Shown piece by piece: positions 1 to 13,800 of a DNA stretch of 64,000 nt. Each line of letters begins with the position of its first letter. The first letter of the stretch is position 1. The notes under the pieces are model-generated. The model ran no database searches. It was not told the origin of the DNA and was given only the letters and a program-made list of their open reading frames with translations. A program made the position numbers and the translations under genes. The stretch is taken from positions 12,252,890 through 12,316,889 of the forward strand of contig CM030845.1 in the NCBI GenBank assembly GCA_018105865.1, given 5' to 3'. Source of the stretch: Metaphire vulgaris. Its lineage: Eukaryota; Annelida; Clitellata; Crassiclitellata; Megascolecidae.

Positions 1-74
1 CATTTGGGAGGGGCAGGGGGCCACGCCCCCCAAGGAGATGAAAAAACTTATAATGTACTAAATAAATAAATAAA

Positions 75-205
75 TGTGAAATGTGCAAAAAATCGCCAAA
101 ATTTGTCCAAAATTTGTTTTTAGAAATTTGCCAAAATTCGCCTAAAATTTGCTAAAAATTGTCCAAAATTTGCCAAAATTTGCCAAAATTTGCCAAAAAA
201 AGTAT
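75..205. repeat. AT-rich tandem array based on CCAAAATTTG
   Basis: Ten or so imperfect 11-14 bp copies of (T/G)CCAAAATTTG. The unit is near-palindromic, so it reads alike on both strands. No gene. Confidence 0.8.
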
Positions 206-400
206 CTTGCGTCCAAGAAAAGTGTGAAATGACGCTATACTATTGCTTGTCAGCATTGATTTAATATGAGGACTAGAAAGATGCTCGCTTCGCTCGCGCT
301 CACTTCGCTCGCAGTGCAGGATAATACTAAGACCCAATCATTGAATTCATGCTGCTGGACAACGTTTCAATGATGTACATACGCCACGCAGCCAAGCTCT

Positions 401-612
401 GACGCTGCAACGTACGCTTCGTCAAACGCTTCGCGTGGCGTTCGCTTCGCGTGGCCGTTCGCTTCGCGTGGCCGTTCGCTTCGCGTGGCCGTTCGCTTCG
501 CGAGTTGTACACACTATGACGCTTCAGCGTACGCTTCGTCAAACGCTTCGCGTCGCCGTTCGCTTCGCGTCGCCGTTCGCTTCGCGTCGCCGTTCGCTTC
601 GCGAAGCCTAAG
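401..612. repeat. Two blocks of a 17-bp GC-rich tandem repeat
   Basis: Unit CGTTCGCTTCGCGTGGC, with a CGTCGC variant in the second block. Both blocks begin with the same TACGCTTCGTCAAACGCTTC lead (about 411 and 530), so the whole is a duplicated module. The arginine/serine-rich frames across it are a by-product of the repeat. Confidence 0.85.
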
Positions 613-750
613 GTTCCAGAACGACCAATCAGAACGCTCACCCAGCCAACCAATCAGAACGCTTGAAGGTAACGAATGAGAACGTCACACAGCCAACCAA
701 TCAGAACGCTCACACAGCCAACCAATGAGAACGCTTGAAGGTAACAGACA
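612..750. repeat. Tandem repeat with CCAAT words
   Basis: Four to five copies of ACCAATCAGAACGCT joined by CACACAGCCA or TGAAGGTAAC. Each full copy has a CCAAT box, so NF-Y binding is conceivable, but no gene starts downstream. Confidence 0.7.
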
Positions 751-769
751 TACAGAGCAATGATCTTAA

Positions 770-882
770 TATTATAGACAAAGGATAACTTTTTTTGCTT
801 GTCAAGATTTTGAAACAAGAGACCCGGAATCCATATTTGTCCCCCGGCCCGTATTTTCTCTCGATGGCCCTGCAAGCGCCTA
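770..882. mobile_element. Remnant of a CAGGCCC-type hAT-like element
   Basis: Contains TTTTTTTGCTTGTCAAGATT and then GACCCGGAAT...CTCTCGATGGCCCTG, a decayed match to the right end of the elements at 36475 and 55699. The left end is not recognisable. Confidence 0.4.
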
Positions 883-1363
883 TAAGAGTGAAACTGACTG
901 CTGGCTGAAATGCCAGGGTAAAATCCGTACCATATTATACTGATTCAGTTTGGGGCAGTCGTGAACTTTCACCCACAAAGATTTTCAGTTTTTGCAAGCT
1001 TTTAAGGGATTTGGTTTCAACCGTTTTGGTGCCAAAAAACGTAAGTGGCATGTTTGCAGAAAGGTAGCTGTGTACTCGATGTTACTTTGGCTTATTTTAG
1101 CTTTAAAATACGAGGAACTGAAATTTAACACGTGATCTGTTTGGCCTTGTACTGTATACTGGAAACCGTATGTTTTTAAAGAATCAAGGATAACTGCTGT
1201 AGCAGACATAAGGAATTTGGAATAGAATGATGTTTGAGTTGCAGTGGTTGTTAACGCAGGAGAAATCCGCATAAGCCACTTAAAATTCAGACATTATTAT
1301 CGGTCTTGTGTCTACGATCATCTTTGTGGAAGACATTCGCTACAGCAGAGAGAATAAAGTGTA
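883..1363. other. No gene recognised
   Basis: Short frames only; none has splice context or a recognisable protein family. Confidence 0.5.
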
Positions 1364-1609
1364 CATGATGGGCGTATTTAGAAAGGCTTAAAGGGGTACG
1401 CTGAAATTTAAAAGTTCGAAAAATAACTTTTATGCTATGCACTGCAAGCAAAAATGTTATCACCCTTCTCAAACGTGGCGACAAGCAAAAAAGGTTAACT
1501 TCGGCGTAACAGTCTTTAAGTGCAACCGAAGGGAAGGACGAAAGACCAAAGGCCAAAAACCAAAGGGGTACGCTATGGCTCAGGAGCGTACCCCCTAAAT
1601 ACGCCACTG
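1364..1609. mobile_element. hAT-like MITE, 246 bp
   Basis: Flanked by the exact 8-bp direct repeat AAAGTGTA. The termini are inverted and related to TGGCGTATTTAGGGGGTACG; the left one is diverged (CATGATGGGCG). No transposase inside. Confidence 0.75.
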
Positions 1610-1617
1610 AAAGTGTA

Positions 1618-2229
1618 TGTGGTATTCGGAATGCTGCAAAAAACAGAACTTGAGAAATGAGAAACCTGATCGAATTTCGAAACATCTCTTCGTGTCTTTT
1701 GGTGTTTCTGCAGCACATTCTGCCGTTTTAGGCTAGAGCCTAGACACCCAGACTGTTACCTCTGTTTCAGTCCAATAACGCCTCGATGTCGTTTTCGCAA
1801 TCTTTTCGCTGTCTCATAAATGTTCCCAATTCTCAGTGTTGCAATTTCAACCTTCATGTGACCTCCAATAACACAGAACTATTATTATTATTATTGGTAG
1901 TGGCATTGCAGCTACTAAACGTTAGCGCAGCCACGAGTGGTGCACAGGGGTCCCGAGCCCTCTTATTGGTGCCTAGACGGGTCGTGAGATGCGATTCAGT
2001 TGGGGAAATGCCGATGTGCTATATTTTATGTTGTATGATATATGCTCCAGATTTCATGAATTAAATCTAATATCACCCTAATTTTATCGCAGCTCCCACT
2101 GAGTCCCACAGGTGCCATAGTCGGAACTGGAAATGTTGGTACACGTGTAAAGAAACCTTGTACTCCATTCAGTGATATTTTACACCCCCTAACATCCCAG
2201 CACCGAAACCTCCCCAACAACACTCCCTC
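1618..2229. other. No gene recognised
   Basis: Unique-looking sequence. A 92-codon frame at 1786-2064 lacks coding character. Confidence 0.45.
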
Positions 2230-2365
2230 CCCATTTCAGCTACGGGATTACCTTTTTTGCTTGTCAGACTTTTTGGCAGGGTACCCCAGAATTTACCGAC
2301 ACCCCCCCCCAATTGATAATCCTAGAAATAACCCTGCCCATTCCAGAACCTCTGGCTGCGCTAGT
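2230..2365. mobile_element. Fragment related to the hAT-like element at 20605
   Basis: Shares the GCTTGTCAG word, the (C)n-AATTGATAATC-(C/T)TAGAAATA block and a TGGCTGCGC end with the 20605-21801 and 43367-44301 elements. Confidence 0.5.
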
Positions 2366-2399
2366 GAGTGATAATTGGCATCATAACGAGTTCCCACCT

Positions 2400-2401
<2 letters not shown>

Positions 2402-2440
<39 letters not shown>
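2402..2440. repeat. (CT)n microsatellite
   Basis: Uninterrupted CT run of about 38 bp. A (CA)n run follows at about 2638-2668. Confidence 0.95.
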
Positions 2441-2442
<2 letters not shown>

Positions 2443-2856
2443 GCTATTTTCAACAAACGTGACATGAATTATTGTGCAGTCATGACAGCTACACCGGCAA
2501 AATTCCAACCAATTTATTTTGTCAGTGCTTATTTGGCTCGACCGTTGTCTTATAAATAGCTCGAGGACTTATGTAAAATAATCTACGCAATGCGAATCAC
2601 CTTTGTATCTGTATCTGGTTTACCGGTATCTCTATAACACACACACACAGACACACACACACACACACTGCCGCCTTTATAACCTTAGACCCTGCCTGTT
2701 GTTTTTCTCAGAATCTGCTTATAAATAAGCTTATACGCAGAAGCCTATCACTGTAACTAGCACGTGCATTTCCCCCTCAGCCGAGTATCTCATGCAGATA
2801 GTTATATCTTTTCAGGCAATTTGAGGTTCAACAATATTTTCCCGAAGTATTAAGAT

Positions 2857-4071
2857 CAGTGGCGTAGCCAGGATTCTTCGAGGGGTTACGAACGACCATT
2901 CCCCACACTTCGGAAAATCTCCTGACAAGCAAAAAGTTCGTCACTTAATTTCGTCTTAATTTCGCTTGATTTGGTTAGTTATATAGTTATATATACTAGT
3001 CCTGACTCCAGATACCACAATAACCCCTGCTCCAACTGCAAAAAATCTTGGTTTCAAAATTGATTCATCCCTAAATTTAGAATCACAGATCTCCCAACTA
3101 TCGAAATCCTGCTATGCCCATATTCGTGATCTACGTCGCCTCCGTCCTTGCCTTGACACCAAAACTGCATCCACAATCGCCACTTCAATAGTCCATTCCA
3201 AACTGGATTACTGCAACTCCTTTACTATAACCTCCCAAAATCCTCCATCAACAAATTACAATCAATTCAAAATGCACTAGCCCGAGCAGTAACCGGATCA
3301 CCGAGGTTCTGCCATATTTCACCCATACTGAAGACACTGCACTGGCGTAAAATATCCGAACGTATACAGTACAAGATAATAACGATTACTTACAGTTCAC
3401 TTCATTCGTCAAAACCGGTTTACCTTCGTAAACTCTTAACGCCTCAGCCTCCCCGACCTACACGATCATCATCTCATCTCACACTTTCACGCCCGTTAAA
3501 TCAGTCATCACTCAAAATCTGCAACCGCGCTTTCTCATACGCCGCACCAGAACTTTGGAACTCAATTCCAGCCTCCCTCCGCATCCTACGACATGGTCAA
3601 ACAATAAGCTCCGAAACCTCATTTCCTTTAATTCCTTCACTGTCTCCTCAAACCTTTAGGTCTAAACTTAAAACCTTCCTATTCGAAAAGTCATTTCCCC
3701 CATAGCAACAACAACCTGACCCGCCGCCTCATAGATACACTGACCTTTGCCCGGCCGACAAACCACCCTGGCTATAGCTATTTCAAGAAAGATTAAGCGC
3801 ATAAGAATAAGCAGCTACTGCTGTGCTGCTTTCCGGGGCGCTGTAGAAGTTTACGAGATTTTACTTTACTTTACTTACTTATGAGCGTACGGACAACCTA
3901 TACAACTATATTGTTATTTTTGTTTGCTTCTTTCTTTCTTTTATTGCTACCGTTACCGTAAGCCCGATTTGGCGCCCCTCCAACCACAGAATAATAATAG
4001 GCCTACGCGATAAAAATTGTTTCGGTCAACGAGAGGGGTTAGTCCTCAAACCCCCATCGGCTATGCCACTG
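2857..4071. mobile_element. hAT-like element with exact 8-bp target duplication and a nested retrotransposon
   Basis: Left terminus CAGTGGCGTAGCCAGGATT, right terminus inverted CAGTGGCATAGCCGATGG, flanked by ATTAAGAT at 2849-2856 and 4072-4079. A GACAAGCAAAAA word lies near 2930. Most of the interior is a non-LTR 3' end inserted later. Confidence 0.88.
3000..3872 (+). mobile_element. 3' end of a CR1/L2-like non-LTR retrotransposon
   Basis: Frames with stops and shifts read INKLQSIQNALARAVTGSPR, FCHISPILKTLHW, SYAAPELWNSIPASL and FRSKLKTFLFEKSF, the canonical C-terminal reverse-transcriptase tail. It ends in a structured 3' region and a (TTAC)n tail. Not functional. Confidence 0.85.
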
Positions 4072-4152
4072 ATTAAGATCTTTATAAATGCTATCTCTGA
4101 GTGAATCTTCACTTAAGAGCTGCGGGTCCTCAAAGCTATCCAATTCTAAAAC

Positions 4153-4155
<3 letters not shown>

Positions 4156-4233
<78 letters not shown>
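4156..4233. repeat. (AAT)n microsatellite
   Basis: About 26 uninterrupted AAT/TAA units. The poly-Tyr and poly-Leu frames here are artefacts of the repeat. Confidence 0.97.
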
Positions 4234-4239
4234 GCTGAA

Positions 4240-4681
4240 TTTCAAGAGCTTTAGTAGGTTTGCTTATAAAAAGACTGTCGCTCATACAGTTTTCGATTGT
4301 CGAAACTGCGGCAACTGTTATCTTTTGAGTCTGCAAGAAAATAACGCAGATGTTAGAGATGTTAGAACGACCCACATATACAATTTCAATTCGTCCAACA
4401 TTTTTCCGTGTCTGATTCGTTCATCTGTCCTGGATAGGATGATAAAATATCCGATGTTGAACCAAGGCTGTATTTCTCAAGGAGTCATTAAACTACATCC
4501 TTCGAAGGTCAGGCTGATGACACGCGGAAGGGGTGTAAACTCCAGGGGCTCTTTATGAACATTGTACAGAGAATTCAGAGAATTTAACGCCTCTTCTATA
4601 TCAGAGAGCTGTTGAAGACATCTTACAGTGTCCGTACTGCTGGAAAGAAGCGTGTATCAACGACGTTCAGGCAGGAAGGAC
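4240..4681 (+). other. 5' flank / leader of the VWDE-like gene
   Basis: No other gene is visible. No clear TATA box or initiator was found, so the transcription start is not placed. Confidence 0.35.
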
Positions 4682-4724
4682 ATGAAGCCGAACAGTTCGA
4701 CAATGATTGTCGCCTTTTTGGCAG
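4682..4724 (+). CDS. VWDE: VWDE-like exon 1: start codon and signal peptide
   Basis: The ATG at 4682 opens MKPNSSTMIVAFLA, then a GTAATG donor, leaving one base. Joined to exon 2 it continues VCLIALSEISGDPC, a classic signal peptide with a hydrophobic core and a small-residue cleavage region just before the first D8C cysteine. The start was chosen because the phase and the hydrophobic core are completed exactly across the intron. Confidence 0.75.
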
Positions 4725-5524
4725 GTAATGTACAGTATAATCTGGACAAAAATTTAACGTTATTGCACAACTGATCTTAGAATTTATTCAAACACGGCTG
4801 AGAACAGTAGGTCTAAAGTGAGTGAAATGCTTTAGGTCTACCGAGGTCGAAGATATTTTTATAGACCGAAAGATTCACTGGCCAGGCCAAGTTATTCCTC
4901 AGGCTTAGAACTCGGTTTGCACAATAGCCAGGGAATCAATTTTACCTAACTAGACTGCCGATCAAGATACTTATTTCGGAAAATCGCGGCAGCTAAATAT
5001 AAATGATCGTCATTTGATCCAGTTTGTCTAATCGCATTGTCGGAGATCAGTGGAGATCCGTGTGTCGGCTACGAAACGATCAGAGACCCGAAAAGAAGTT
5101 CTCGTTACACGGCAAAGCCAGATGAACCTAACATCTCTGATGATAGCTCAAGCATTGACGATTGTAAGTCTAACTGCATTATCATCGGTCGAACAATGTA
5201 GAAACAATAGAGCGACGAGAAGACGAAATAACAGTTAACTTAAATCTCAGGCTACCGACCTACCGACCACATCGCTGTACGAATTTCCGCGATTAAGGTC
5301 CTAAATATCATCCTATTGCGCAAAACGGTTCCTTTGGGCAGTTGAATTTACACTGTAAACTGAAATTATTTTAATGTGTTCTAATGGACAAGCAGACTTA
5401 TCTAAGTATCCTCTAGCCATCCGGCCGTTTCGCACAATGGCCGGGGCTCTGGCGATAAAATGCAGAGCCAGAGATCGTTCTACGCTCAAGTTCCGTACGC
5501 CTGAGAATGCTAATTACAGAGCGG

Positions 5525-5582
<58 letters not shown>

Positions 5583-5842
5583 GTCAAAATTTGAATTTTT
5601 GATGTCATTCATCCAAGACCTGGTGAGCAAGGCAATTTTCCTTAAAGGTTTCATTTAGTTTGTATTGTATCCTGGCGTTCGTTTCGTCTTCCAGCAACTT
5701 GGTATCGGTTTATTGTGCTGGCGCCATCACGAATGCACGACAGATGTGTGAATGAGAGCAAATGTGGAACAGAACAACCGATTTGGTTGAATGGTTCTCA
5801 TCCAACAGGTAATTTTGTCGTCGGACATTTATATATATATAG

Positions 5843-5890
<48 letters not shown>

Positions 5891-8800
5891 ATATATAATG
5901 ATGAAATGAAATCCTTGGGCTATTTTATGTATTTCTTTCATCAAAGGCTGTGACTTTATATTTAGTTGCATCTTTCAGAACGGTTTAGAATCATGGAGAG
6001 AACGATTTGAGGCAGCTGCAATCGAATTCCTGACATGGTTAAAAGAGCTGAAGTGAGCTGAGAAAGGGATACAATAAAGAGGCTAAAAGAAAAAAACCAA
6101 CGGTAAAGCGTGTTAAAGCATAAGTGATGTCCACTTGGAAAAATTTCAAGTAAGGCGAATTCAGAAAGAATGCGAAGCAGCGCAGCCGAGATTGTCCAAG
6201 GGTGAAAATGACCTGAAAACCCTGAAGCATTTCAGTTTAAACACCTTGAAAAGAGACTTAATCAAGACATTTAAAACATTTGACAAATTAATAGTGGCTT
6301 TCACACAGGCAGTAACGCCTCATAAACTATTTTAAATCACACGCTGTGTGAAGAGTGCCACATGAAATGTTCTTTTGCAGCATCGCAGACACGAAGACAT
6401 AGCATGCTATTGTTTAACCCTCATCCGGCACAGACAATGTTTTCTGTTTCGAAATAAAGTACAAAGATCATTTGTATGTGTGCATCCCCTTAGCGGATGA
6501 TCCAGGTCCGAAGGAGGTGCAAGTGTGTTCTCCAAGTGGCGACGACTGCTGTGGAGGCTGGGTGTCCACGGTCTGGGTGAAGTTCTGCAGAGCAGTCGAC
6601 GATGGCGACGAAGACTTCTACGTTTATAATCTGACACCAACTCCCGAAGGCGACATGGCTTATTGTGCCGGAGATGCCTTAGTCTGCGAGAGAGGAGAAA
6701 TTTATAATCCCAACAGCGATACCTGTACAGGTAAATAACGACGAAATATTATGGCGATATTGACGTGATAGAAGAATGTCTGCTATATTTTTTCCATAAA
6801 TTCGACACATCAACACTGACCTATGTGCAAACTGTATGGAAGCATATCGGCATTCACGTTACCCCAACAGATAGAATTTTCTCATCGGTTTTGCACGGAT
6901 CCCACGGCCAGTGTATAAAATGGAATAAGGAACCCGACCATTGTTGCTTTCCCTTCTTGGTTACGCTGGTGTATATCGAAGGTAGACATATATGAAGATA
7001 GACATCTGTTCACTGCCATCTAACTAGATACAATATCTGCGTTGCACGATTTTAATATTTCGATGCAGGAATAAATCCTATGATTGAATACCTTTGACGA
7101 CGCCTGCTACAAGGAGAAACGTCAAGTTTCTCGATGAACAAAACGCCGGCCTTGTCAAAATGCCAGATTTTGTTATCAGCAAATTTCCATATTTTTTAAA
7201 ATTTGAGACAAATTATTCTAATCTACTGTATCACTCGAGAAATAAATTTAAACTGCAGAAAATTAAAATATTCAGATTTTCTTGTTTCCAGCGTCCTTTT
7301 CTTTTCACGATGATGAAAAATATTGCTATCTTTGCCAGTCCAATTAAAATTAATTACTGTTTTGTGGATTTATATCGGGTCTCATAATAGCGAGTCTTGG
7401 TCTTTCCAAAAATCTATCCTCCTATTTTCCCTCTGTTATATTTTGCTGGCGTATATCTTTGTCTTGCCTGCAATACTGGATGTGCATCTTTTACCCAGAC
7501 CCTTATCAACGTTATTATAGGCCTACTCTTTAACTCTTCAAAATAAAGGAGTATCCTAATTCAGTGGCATAGCCAGGATTTCCGGAAGGAGGTTTGGTTT
7601 TGATCGTAACCAACATCGAAAAATCTTGACAAGCAAAAAAGGTCATCCTCATCTTTCCTCTTGTATTTTTTTTCTTTTGCAGGTGCTTACAAGCAAAGCG
7701 CTTAGAAATTTTGGGTCGGCAGTCAAAGGGGGTTGACCCCAAAACCGCATCAGAAAATAAAAAATGAATGAAAACACATTTTAACAAATTTCGTCGACGG
7801 TTTTAATCCCCCAAACTCCCTCTTGGCTACGCCACTGTCCTAATTTACAAAATAAGGTTGCTACTCACATATGCAAACACGTTATTTCAATTTTTAGAGA
7901 CGTCCTTGATTATGCTCATACTTATACTTATGCTTATTCTTATACTACCAGGGCTCATAGTTCAACCTACTGAAGGTCAAGTTTGTTGCATACCTGTTCG
8001 CAATTAATTTCACTTAGGTGGTTTCTGAACCGCTGGTTTGCAGCATTTAAGCATTTACGAACAAGACAGTAAGGCCTTAATATATAAGTTAATCTCTTGG
8101 TCCGGTCGGAAAATGTATGATTATTGACACTTATTATTTCCCTTTCTGAAATGCACGACAATGATTCTATGCGTTGAAATATAGTGACAATTTGTTCAAC
8201 GTGTCGGATGTTTATGACTCTATTGCATCATATTTTGTTATTCAGACATTTCGCCTAAAATAAGGACTCCGATTTTTGAGGGTCCCATTACAATAAATAA
8301 GACTTTGAAAGCGGGTGGCAAGGTCTACAAAGACTTCAAGTTCGTCTGCAACGTTCGCGTGGATCGAGATCCGGATGCCGAGAAGAAGGGACAAAGGGTG
8401 GAAGTAGTATTCACATTCGATAGACAACACGTACCAGATTGCGTTACATTAAAGACAATTAACGGCACCAACGACCGAGGAGTCGAACTGTGGTCGAATG
8501 CGTTGAAAGGACACTGCTTGGATAAAGCGGTTAGGAACTTGAAGCAATCTCCTTATGCGCTCGCTTCTAAATGACACCATAGTTCGATCAGACTGCAATT
8601 TTTAAAATTCGTTTTTTCACAATGTATTGCAATGTAAAATGATTTCGTTTAATTGTGAGAGCGTTACTTTTCTCTTAATTACAAATTATCGTCAGAGAAA
8701 TATGTGTGTATTGTGTTGAATCTATTTATTTTGTTATTTTTAAAATAGTATTTGATTTTGTAATCGTACAATCCTATGTGAAAGGTGAATGATCAGCCAG

Positions 8801-10083
8801 GTAATTGTCAATATATCCCAAGAGCAGTGAGGATAGATTGTCATAGCCTTGGAGGAATTGATTCTACACTGGTGCTCACGAGAATAGACTACTGTAATAT
8901 TATACTTCTCGGAACGCCAGACTACCATCTCAATCGTCTGCAGATGGTGTTGAACGCTTCCGCCAGAGTGATCTTTCAGACCAGGCGATGTGATCACGTC
9001 ACTCCCCAACTTCGGGACAGATTACACTGGCTCCGCATTCCGGAGCGGGTAATCTACAAGAAGTGCTGGTTCACGTTTGGAGCACTCTACGACCCGTTCT
9101 GCCCAGACTACCTATCGGTGCTTCTTCGTAAACCTCCATCCACAGAAGGTCGTTTGCGGCTCCGCTCCTCCAGTCGGGTCCGACTGACGGTGCCTCCTCC
9201 CTCGAAGACAGCCAAACTAGGAGAGCCTTCCGTTACTCGAGGGAACCCGGCTCTCTGGAACGTGTTACCAGACAGTGTCACCAACGCGACCAACTTGGAA
9301 ACATTCGCTAAGAAACTAAAAACGCACTTGTTCGGACACTCCTTTAATGCAATGTAAAGCACTCTTGACTCTAGCCAACTATGACAATAACGCTATATAA
9401 ATCAGCCTATAACTAACTAACTAACTAACTAACTAACTGTAGAAACAAAGGAACGATTTCAGCTTAGATCTGAAGACATAAAAGACAAGACAGGAATTGT
9501 GGGACTTGAGGATTCGGATTTTTATTGTTTAACAGTGTCTAAGGCTGCGAGGGAAACTGGGATCGAGTTCCAAAGTTCAGGTGTTAATGTTTGGAAAGGC
9601 ACGGTGTCAATTTCGCGGCGTTATTGTGAATATATGTAACGTGCGAGTATGAGAGAACGAAGCAGAATGAATAACATGAAGGCAACAGCAGGAATAGTCC
9701 AGGAAAGAATGTCTGTGTGCTGTGCTTGTCTAAAGACGTGTCCGTATCAAAGGCGGCGAGCGTCTGTGTGTGTATGGCTCCTTCTCTCTCAGTCGGGCTT
9801 GCCACCGGTTACGAAGGAGTTGAAAGAATATCGTGACCTTAAAGGCTTAATATTTATAAAGGAAACTATTTGCTGTTGACGTAACTCCTTCCGAAGATCT
9901 CGTCTGTTTGATTTCATGACCACTTCCTTTGTTCGTATTAACGTACAGGTCAGTTGCATGGTTCGGTCGTTTTGGAAAAATCTAGAAAAGCGCAAGAGTG
10001 ATTTCCTGATGGCCAGTGACGATTATTTCGTTGGCCTTCGTTACAGTTTGGTAAGTTGAACAATAGCATTATTATTATTATTA

Positions 10084-10151
<68 letters not shown>

Positions 10152-10667
10152 GTTATAAGTCTTAGCAAACTGTGCCAGAGTTAAAGTATTTTATTATCAT
10201 CAAATTGGCTATCAGAACAAATCAAATATACTAAAATCCCTAGGTGCTTGGCCATCAGCCTCTAACAAACCTGTTATTCGCAAGCTACACTGGCTGCCTG
10301 TTGAACATAGAATTGCATTCAGGACTAGTCTCCTAAAACACTGCTGTCTGGCCGACCTCTACATTTGAAATTTATGCTAGGCCGCCCAAAACATTTTCAT
10401 TCAACAAGATTCGCTAATTCATTGTTAAATTTGCCTATAACCAGCACTGAAATTGGTTTTAGATGGCTTTCTCTATTTCTGGCCCCAAAACATGGAGCTC
10501 ACTTTCCTCGGTTGTCACAACTTCCACAGAATTGAGTATTTTCCTGTCTAGACTCTGCCTCGCTGTTTCTCATTGACTGATTCCTGGAATACCCTGTCTT
10601 TTACTGATGGATTTGAAGTACCATCAATTGATACCTTTAGAGTCTAGGAAATGGTGCTATAAAAGTG

Positions 10668-10761
<94 letters not shown>

Positions 10762-10785
10762 CATTATTATTATTATTACTATTAC

Positions 10786-10867
<82 letters not shown>

Positions 10868-13800
10868 AAGGTGAAACGCAATGCAATCATTCGTGTGAAC
10901 ACTACTCCAAATATGGTTAAATACAGCTAGTGGCCTAACTCCAATAATACAAGCAGGATACAGCGTATAGGCTACAATATGGAGAGTAATTGTACTACTT
11001 CATGAATTGACATCCCGCGAATTTCATTCAATGTGCTTAGCTAACCTTTTAAAGAAGCCAGTTTGTCATATACAAAATGACTCCCGATAGTTTACATGCA
11101 AGTAATGGTACAGCAGATCCGCAAAAAAGTGATGTTTATCAAATAAGCAGTTCAGACATTTCTGTAATGCATCATGCATGTTCAGACGAACCTCCAGAGA
11201 AACTTCTCGAAGCCACCGATCACCATCACTGTCACTGAGGGAGATCCACCGCTGATCATTTATTTTGAATCAACGGTTCCAATATCATGTCCCGGCATCG
11301 ATCGTCGAACTTCTTGCAAGATAACTGTTATAATTGACGACATCCCGGAAAAAGATCGCATCGGCGTTGGATCTTGCTCTATGGTGTTCAACGGATTGGA
11401 ATCTACGGGAAAGCTGTCAAAACTGAAAGTACAGACTTTATTGACCGCAGGTACATATCATCGGACATCGGTCATCCGTTTCAAGCCTGTTCAAACTCGC
11501 CACAAATTCTTTTGGAACAATTATCGACCTTCTGATATTGAGGTAAGTATTTTGTTTTAAAAAGACCATTCGCTCTTCATTGTTTCTTTAACGCAGTCAC
11601 CAAAGCAATTGAAATTAACCTCGCAGGCTGGAATGGGTTCATTATGCCTGTTTGTCATGACTCCATAATTTAACTTTTGCTGATGCTTCTTAATGCATAT
11701 TTTGCTGTTTTTGTGTATCACGAACTGAATGCTTTACAGATAAGGGTCATTGATCCAACGACGCAGATGTGGTGCGCGTCTTATAGTGATCCGCACATTA
11801 GAACATTTGACGGAAGGTGAGTCCACTGCTTCATCTATTTTCGTTCTTATAAAAGCCGGGATGATTATTGTGCAGTTGATGCACTTTGGCTTTGATATAA
11901 TATTCACACTGTGTATTTGCTGTTGAAACAAAATTAAATAAGCAAAATATCTTGCTGTGTGCTGAAGGCGATACCAGTTTATTTGAAGCCAGAATCATTA
12001 CATAGGAAGTAGACACAGAGAACCTGGGTTCCATGAAATTCTTTTTTGTTCTTAAAATCATTAAGATGTTATTTCATCCTGTTGTTGTTGTTGTTATTAT
12101 TTGTTTCAGATATTTTAGCGATATGACAATAGGCGATTATATTTTGACAAAAAGTCCAAACAGTAGTTTTGAGGTTTGTTTTATGTTGTCAGTATATTTA
12201 CGAATGTTTTCCAACTTCCTAGTATTGGCAATACTGATACGCAACGCCTTTATGTGATATGATAATTGTTAAAGTGCATGGATAGACTATATTACACAAT
12301 TGTGTTTGACGGTAAGCGATAATATATCGATAGTTATTGCGTATTGGTTAAGAAACCCCATTGTCTCATATTACCAGAAGGAGACGGCGATGATGCACGG
12401 GTTTTGAGTCCTTCGGTGGCTAAGCAATTCATCGGCGGAGGGTGATCAGTGTCTATACTGCCGAGCCTTCGGTTACCTTCGCAAAATTGCTAATCATTCG
12501 AGTATTATGCACCATAATCATTGTAATTGTTGAACTCTTCCTAAAATTGACCAAGGTTGCAACAAGCGCCATCTGTTGGAGTGAATATGTCGTATGCTGA
12601 TAAATTTGTTAGGTTCATGTGAGACAATATGCATGTTGGTACGTTTCATGCAACTGCGGAGTGGCTGTGAGAGAGGGAAACGACGTTCTCGGCGTCACCT
12701 TCTGCGATGGTCAGGGTCTAACGCCCATTACATTTTCGATCGGCAAAAGTCGTGGAGGCATCATGACGAACAGCGGCAACACATACACGGTAGGATAAAA
12801 TGCATGCAAAAGATATGTTTCTGGTTTTTAATAGACATTGTTAATAGGGGTGTAGCGACGGGGGGTATATCGGTATATATACCTCCACAAATATCAATAT
12901 ATATATATATATATATAAAATATGTGTAACAATATCTTCTTCTTCATGTGCCATGCATTTATTGCAACGTTGGCGACCATGGATTTTCACTCTTCTCTTT
13001 CTGGCTTTCCTTATCAGTTCGATGCTGTCTTTAGTTCTTGTTGCTTCTCTTAGGCTGTCTGTATACTTTATTTTTAGTCTTCCTCTTGCTCTTTTCTCCT
13101 CTATTTTGCCCGTTTGGACTAAATTTCCCAATCCGTCCTTTCTCATTAGATGTCCGAAAAATTCCAACTGTTGCTTTCTCGTGGTTTTTAGTTATTTTCG
13201 TTTTATACCAAAAGCTTTCAGTACTTCCTCATTGGTTATTTTTTTTTCTGTCCATGAAATTTTTTGCATACGACTGAGAAACCACATCTCTGCAGCCAGT
13301 GATGGGCAACTAGTTAACTAATTAGTTACTAACTAAAAGTTTAACTAATTTTTGGTTAACTTCATAGTTTAAATATAAATAGTTTAGTTAAAATGCTAGT
13401 TTAACCGGAAATTTTTTGTTACTAACTAAATAGTTTAACTAAAACTTTTTAGTTGGTGTCCCGAATTCTCAATAACAGTACCTTTTTTATCTATTCCTTT
13501 CTGGTTCATTTTTCCAAACAAACTTGACAGACTTGTGTTCCTGCACTCTAGACTAAGACTTAACGAAACGAGCGAATCAGATTATGAAGAACTAAATTTA
13601 TCAAGTGACGATGAATTTCAGCCTGACACTCAGTTTAATGAAGAGTCGGGCGATAGTAGCAGATGACAATGATATTGCGCCATCCTCTTGTGCTACAGAA
13701 TCGCCCTTTGTTAGAGGGAAAGGTCGTGGTGCGCGTGACCGTAAAATTCAAAAAGGTAAACAGTCAAGAACAACAATTTCAGAGACAGCAAACAGCAGAA

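Noticed and set aside
327..679. Arg/Ser-rich frames on both strands
   Set aside because: They arise from the 17-bp CG-rich tandem array; both strands and several frames are open alike.
10607..10930. Long frames of poly-Leu, poly-Ile, poly-Tyr and poly-Asn on both strands (also at 4039-4375, 9950-10168, 31104-31307, 47149-47421)
   Set aside because: They simply translate trinucleotide microsatellites, have no splice context and no non-repetitive coding part.
12360..12500. GC-richer stretch resembling a structured RNA
   Set aside because: No tRNA boxes or consistent stem could be drawn; it lies in a VWDE intron.
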